DNA of 7,340 nucleotides from an uncultured Collinsella sp. Lineage in GTDB: Bacteria > Actinomycetota > Coriobacteriia > Coriobacteriales > Coriobacteriaceae. The notes below the pieces were generated by a model that was not told the origin of the DNA, did no database searches, and worked only from the letters and a program-made list of their open reading frames with translations. The stretch covers positions 1 through 7,340 of the forward strand of contig CAUASQ010000081.1 of NCBI GenBank assembly GCA_958431945.1, given 5' to 3'. Position 1 is the stretch's first letter; every line of letters begins with the position of its first letter. Positions 7,101-7,340 of the stretch are shown piece by piece. The translations under genes were made by a program, and so were the position numbers.

Positions 7101-7324
7101 CCCAAAAGCTCCCAAAGCGAGCGAAGCCACGATGTAGGCGTCTTGTAGTCGATACCCAGCGAAACGCCGGCTTCCGCCGCATCATGACGGCACAGGTCGA
7201 GCTCGGCAAACGTTGGTGCCAGCAACACGGCACGCCCGTGACGGGCAATAAGGTCGGCAAGCAGCGCCGACTCGGCATCGCTCAAATCCGTGCCGGCATT
7301 GGTGGTATAGATTCGAACAGGCAT
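4154..7324 (-). CDS. addB: AddB/RexB-like helicase-nuclease subunit B
   Basis: This is the partner of AddA: a PD-(D/E)XK nuclease expected to cut the other strand, with an inactive helicase-like N-terminal half that in AddB scans for Chi. The protein has 1056 residues, against about 1166 in B. subtilis. The N-terminus (YTTNAGTDLSDAE, 6-18) lies where AddB usually has a G-x-GSGKT loop, but the Lys-Thr is missing; RexB proteins also lack it. An Ala/Asp/Lys repeat linker (649-678) precedes the nuclease domain, which starts at SASQIEAYSTCPLCWF (C750, C753). It continues with GNFVH (H779), GRID (D888), VIDYK (D902, K904) and a QTLIYAQ box, so the nuclease looks active. Near the C-terminus only C1043 remains of the expected cluster cysteines. 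The ATG at 7324 follows GGAGG with a rather short three-base spacer, and no other Met lies close downstream. Assignment to the AddB/RexB family rests on these motifs and the tight pairing with addA. Confidence 0.88.
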   Translation of the reverse strand: MPVRIYTTNAGTDLSDAESALLADLIARHGRAVLLAPTFAELDLCRHDAAEAGVSLGIDYKTPTSWLRSLWELLGDGRGFVDNLQRQMLFSDMVTRRDDADLQPLSRSQGTVRMLARMARDVLPGVAGTTAERCGGNNCQPEPKSDAEARVFELLRAYAGGLDRRDMVEPCEAADIMAGALADSLPACARAVCVRGTTSFTHGLLELLSAVANNGGEVVVLLAREQAAMREELATAFDARGVLFEIAPLGEDAVASDVACGAAAQPAFIEVAGPHARAHVYADAIDKLVKAHKESKADKATATPADPVRVLVVSARAPQLFGELAARLAARHIAAETTEFTAFSQSIAGRQFTALANLIERMKAADEGTASKTEWWPAPELTDWIYSPLSGADAVNARTFDKNMRLSRSKTTAGVKSLLQSVQGQVRGARKAASDENWFKNVPCVVSDVFQALWRDKPVTALKAMLAVAEALPDRLLGSLDGQARRQAEVALLRHVIDILMNGARALDVSQAATVPVLDGIRTKVDKRSTAYDYETHEVDRAPRAQARFASLADAAALRPGSYDAVLFADVDLDSYPLSHEEGPLATLAASLGREGVTLEPAALLRVRFGHAMQAARGPVALARVTHDRQARECYPAAVWTELRAHAEAAEAAREADADKAADDAKTTGDAKAADADKAKCVGEGDIVRNFDPAAGEGLKRERVTCEAPQHLSAEAVPYLVLRRRDGEGEDAPLVPRLTSASQIEAYSTCPLCWFVSYRVKPQSIDADFGNMEKGNFVHDVLEHLHARLPQEGMERVTPENLPRAQELLREVFAETLAEHAGKRGTEGPLVPLSPVEERQVAEILPQLEGVLAYESEALTPFAPRYLEFAFNDLNVEYAGWPLGGRIDRVDVDAENRAVVIDYKHRSGVEEFKLADPTVRDEESGEAPIDDPRWLPPHTQTLIYAQAMRRALGLDTRAALYFSTKGGKPALRGAASAELLEQERGDGRIPGLKKGFPGEGGNMDFDALLDRVEAGIAERLHELEAGDVAAVDPTSAQAAHARCSYNHEGTFVRRDV
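4163..4169 (-). promoter_or_regulatory. Ribosome binding site of addA, inside the end of addB
   Basis: The minus strand reads AAGGAGG, a perfect match to the 16S rRNA tail, 12 bases before the addA ATG at 4150. It overlaps the addB codons for V-R-R (GTA AGG AGG) four residues before its stop. It decides the addA start and points to translational coupling of the two genes. Confidence 0.85.
5291..5380 (-). repeat. Five tandem 18-bp units inside addB encoding a hexapeptide repeat
   Basis: Five imperfect 18-bp units lie head to tail with no gaps. In the addB frame, from the N-terminal side, they encode AAEAAR, EADADK, AADDAK, TTGDAK and AADADK (residues 649-678). Each unit ends in a basic residue after an Ala/Asp/Glu-rich run. 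The two most similar units on the plus strand, 5291-5308 and 5345-5362, differ only near their ends. The next 18 bp (5381-5398) do not match convincingly. Because each unit is a multiple of three, copy-number change by slippage would keep the frame. The stretch lies between the inactive helicase half and the nuclease domain, so it is probably a flexible or helical tether. Confidence 0.8.
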
Positions 7325-7327
7325 GGT

Positions 7328-7332
7328 CCTCC
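7328..7332 (-). promoter_or_regulatory. Ribosome binding site of addB
   Basis: The minus strand reads GGAGG, but only three bases separate it from the ATG at 7324, shorter than the usual five to nine. No better-placed start codon is visible. Only eight bases lie beyond it before the window ends, so the promoter cannot be seen. Confidence 0.55.
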
Positions 7333-7340
7333 GCTCAAAC

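Noticed and set aside
4154..7324. AdnAB-type (mycobacterial) helicase-nuclease pair
   Set aside because: In AdnAB both subunits have a UvrD-like motor. Here the second subunit has no Walker A, Walker B or other helicase motifs, so AddAB/RexAB fits better.
524..7324. Phage-defence system built on a UvrD-like helicase and a nuclease
   Set aside because: Lengths, motif order, tight addB-addA pairing and the neighbouring dnaE all match the housekeeping AddAB repair enzyme; no defence-island companion gene or mobile element is visible.

Overview
The window is high-GC DNA with densely packed genes, all read from the minus strand. In transcription order they are addB, addA and the first third of a kilobase of dnaE. 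The GC-rich codon choice, strong AGGAGG-type ribosome sites and an actinobacterial-looking DnaE N-terminus suggest an Actinomycetota chromosome. I lean towards the Coriobacteriia (for example a Collinsella relative), but this is recognition by eye, not a search result. I see no mobile-element gene, tRNA, rRNA or CRISPR array.

Layout from high to low coordinates, the direction of transcription. addB (7324-4154) encodes a 1056-residue AddB/RexB-like subunit with an intact PD-(D/E)XK nuclease core. It has no Walker A motif, and its C-terminal iron-sulphur cysteine set is mostly lost. addA (4150-524) begins three bases after the addB stop. It encodes a 1208-residue UvrD-type helicase with all the usual superfamily 1 motifs plus a C-terminal nuclease. 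Its ribosome site lies inside the last codons of addB. A 176-bp gap (523-348) follows. It carries a striking 63-nt inverted repeat and, nearer dnaE, a possible -10 box. The PHP-domain start of the replicative DNA polymerase III alpha subunit then runs from 347 off the left edge.

Together AddA and AddB should form a helicase-nuclease that resects double-strand breaks for RecA loading, and the close spacing suggests equimolar expression from one transcript. dnaE is on the same strand, but the inverted repeat separates it and it may have its own promoter.

This is mostly a housekeeping repair and replication locus, not a new defence system. The points that deserve a second look are the perfect 18-bp inverted repeat with nested dyads, an 18-bp tandem repeat inside addB encoding a hexapeptide tether, the reduced metal and ATP sites of AddB, and a charged insertion in the DnaE PHP domain.
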